Positions 62,810 through 64,000 of a DNA stretch of 64,000 nucleotides are shown in pieces; the stretch's first letter is position 1, and each line of letters starts with the position of its first letter. Source of the stretch: Auanema rhodensis (lineage: Eukaryota; Nematoda; Chromadorea; Rhabditida; Rhabditidae); assembly GCA_964057225.1 (NCBI GenBank), contig OZ059898.1, positions 2,852,001 through 2,916,000 of the forward strand, read 5' to 3'. A model generated the notes under the pieces. That model saw only the letters and a program-made list of their open reading frames with translations. It was not told the DNA's origin and ran no database searches. Made by a program: the position numbers and the translations under genes.

Positions 62810-64000
62810 CGTTGAATAACATTGTCCATCGTCTTTGCCTTGAAAAAAGAAATCTAAAAACATCTACTTTTTGCTAAATTATATTGAAATTTTTCGAAAA
62901 AATTTTTGTCAAAATGTTTTTGGAAGCAATGTTGAGTGTACATGGAAACTCAACATACACTAATGCATAATTTTTCAAACGATCATAACTAATTTTTGTA
63001 TTAAGCGTTTCTCAATGTAGTATAGTGCATTCGATGCGGATTTTTAAGCTGCGTCGATCTGTGTTATCAGATTTGCGCTAGCTTAAAAATGCACCAAGAT
63101 ATCAACTGATATAAGTTCACACTTATATCCTCGATTTTCACCCTGAAGAATTAATTTTTTCGTTGAATAACATTGTCCATCGTCTTTGCCTTGAAAAAAG
63201 AAATCTAAAAACATCTACTTTTTGCTAAATTATATTAAAATTTTTCGAAAAAATTTTTGTCAAAATGTTTTTGGAAGCAATGTTGAGTGTACATGGAAAC
63301 TCAACATACACTAATGCATCATTTTTCAAACGATCATAACTAATTTTTCTATAAAGCGTTTCTCAATGTAGTATAGTGCATTCTATGCGGATTTTTAAGC
63401 TGCGTCGATCTGTGTTATCAGATTTGCGCTAGCTTAAAAATGCACCGAGATATCAACTGATATAAGTTCACACTTATATCCTCGATTTTCACCCTGAAGA
63501 ATTAATTTTTTCGTTGAATAACATTGTCCATCGTCTTTGCCTTGAAAAAAGGAATCTAAAAACATCTACTTTTTGCTAAATTATATTGAAATTTTTCGAA
63601 AAAATTTTTGTCAAAATGTTTTTGGAAGCAATGTTGAGTGTACATGGAAACTCAACATACACTAATGCATCATTTTTCAAACGATCATAACTAATTTTTC
63701 TATAAAGCGTTTTTCAATGTAGTATAGTGCATTCGATGCGGATTTTTAAGCTGCGTCGATCTGTGTTATCAGATTTGCGCTAGCTTAAAAATGCACCAAG
63801 ATATCAACTGATATAAGTTCACACTTATATCCTCGATTTTCACCCTGAAGAATTAATTTTTTCGTTGAATAACATTGTCCATCGTCTTTGCCTTGAAAAA
63901 AGAAATCTAAAAACATCTATTTTTTGCTAAATTATATTGAAATTTTTCGAAAAAATTTTTGTCAAAATGTTTTTGGAAGCAATGTTGAGTGTACATGGAA
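62810..64000. repeat. Family B 6-mer unit copy 2, cut by the window end
   Basis: The three full monomers repeat 60704-61756 at exactly 2106 bp, including TATATTAAAAT (about 63230). The final 138 bases (63863-64000) are a partial monomer of the ATCTATTTTTTG type, ending at p138 inside the 9-bp-arm dyad. The array evidently continues beyond the window. Confidence 0.88.

Larger units (their letters stand above)
1..64000. repeat. Satellite DNA array, 351-bp monomer, 182 complete head-to-tail copies
   Basis: Every part of the window is a copy of one AT-rich unit. I placed p1 at the C of CGTTGA and followed it through the window: 11, 362, 713, 1064 and so on to 63863. All copies face the same way. 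152 copies are 351 bp and 30 are 350 bp. The 30 losses are single bases: 25 in the T5 run of CTACTTTTTG (p59-63), four at G189 in ATTTTTGTATT, and one in the A-run at about 37249. No gene, transposon or unique spacer lies between copies. Copies differ at a limited set of recurrent positions. The genomic role (centromere, pericentromere or other heterochromatin) is inference from the tandem structure alone. Confidence 0.99.
18965..64000. repeat. Family B domain of the array
   Basis: 128 complete monomers and one partial copy. Typical markers are TTATATTGAAA, GAAAAAAGAAATC, AACAATGTCC, TTCTATAAAGCG, CGTTTCTCAATG, ATTCTATGCGG, ACATAGAAAC, GCATAATTT and, further right, CACCAAGATA and AAAATAAACCG. 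All 30 length losses occur here. GATTTTCATCC of family A is absent. CACCAAG is not seen before about 32220, so the domain has internal left-to-right structure. Confidence 0.9.

Noticed and set aside
1-64000. CRISPR array
   Set aside because: The repeat unit is 351 bp and copies abut directly. There are no short repeats separated by unique spacers.
1-64000. CENP-B box
   Set aside because: The best candidates, ATTCGATGCGGATTTTT (p220-236) and TTTCGTTGAATAACATT, have the TTCG part but lack the CGGG part. The reverse complement gave nothing better.
1-64000. Transposon or retroelement tandem array
   Set aside because: No terminal repeats, target-site duplications, coding remnants or poly-A ends recur with the unit. 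The dyads are internal and symmetric within the monomer.
1-64000. Long protein made of 117-residue repeats, since 351 is divisible by three
   Set aside because: I see recurring stop codons within the monomer; the longest open frames found are 63 codons, and the 350-bp copies would also shift the frame.
1-64000. A known satellite such as the Drosophila 359-bp family
   Set aside because: Unit length and AT-richness are similar, but I could not recognise matching sequence blocks from memory. A database search would be needed, so no family name is given.

Overview
The whole 64 kb window is one uninterrupted head-to-tail satellite DNA array. Taking the C of the recurring CGTTGA as monomer position 1 (p1), I count 182 complete monomers (first p1 at 11, last complete one ending at 63862), a 10-base tail of a preceding monomer and a 138-base partial monomer at the right end. 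152 monomers are 351 bp and 30 are 350 bp. The register is never broken: 182 x 351 minus 30 equals 63852, exactly the distance from 11 to 63863. I found no protein-coding gene, RNA gene, transposon insertion, orientation switch or unique sequence. The eight 63-codon minus-strand open frames are by-products of one base variant in the repeat.

Organism: a eukaryote, from pericentromeric, centromeric or other heterochromatin. The unit is about 31% GC yet holds 12 CpGs (about 1.4 times chance), so it has not been eroded by CpG methylation. With the roughly two-nucleosome unit length and the A/T-tract style, this fits an invertebrate, perhaps an insect, but I do not recognise the satellite and cannot name a species.

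Layout: two subfamily domains meet near 18965. Family A (1-18964) has markers such as GATTTTCATCC, GAATTAACTT, AAATGGAATC, TTATTTCGAAA, CCATAGTC and TTTCTAAGC. It contains an irregular part (1-7732), a part with 3-mer and 8-mer periodicity (7733-13699) and a part with 9-mer periodicity (13700-18964). Family B (18965-64000) has markers such as TTATATTGAAA, TTCTATAAAGCG, GCTAGATTA, ACATAGAAAC and CACCAAGATA. Its higher-order organisation changes along the array: dimers (18965-21770), 7-mers of about 2455 bp (21771-31237), mixed and 7-mer (31238-40356), 6-mers of 2104 bp (40357-44564), 4-mer and dimer (44565-47721), a tandem pair of 12-mers of 4211 bp (47722-56143), then 4-mers of 1403 bp and 6-mers of 2106 bp to the end.

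Within the monomer there are several perfect inverted repeats. One is a nested dyad with 11-bp arms over most of the best-conserved 3' half. Others are a 9-bp-arm dyad, an 8-bp-arm dyad and an A/T-tract palindrome. Variation is concentrated elsewhere. Chimeric monomers and in-register junctions inside monomers show that the array evolves by unequal recombination or gene conversion between aligned repeats. I did not find an undescribed protein-based system; the interest lies in the higher-order architecture and the dyads.
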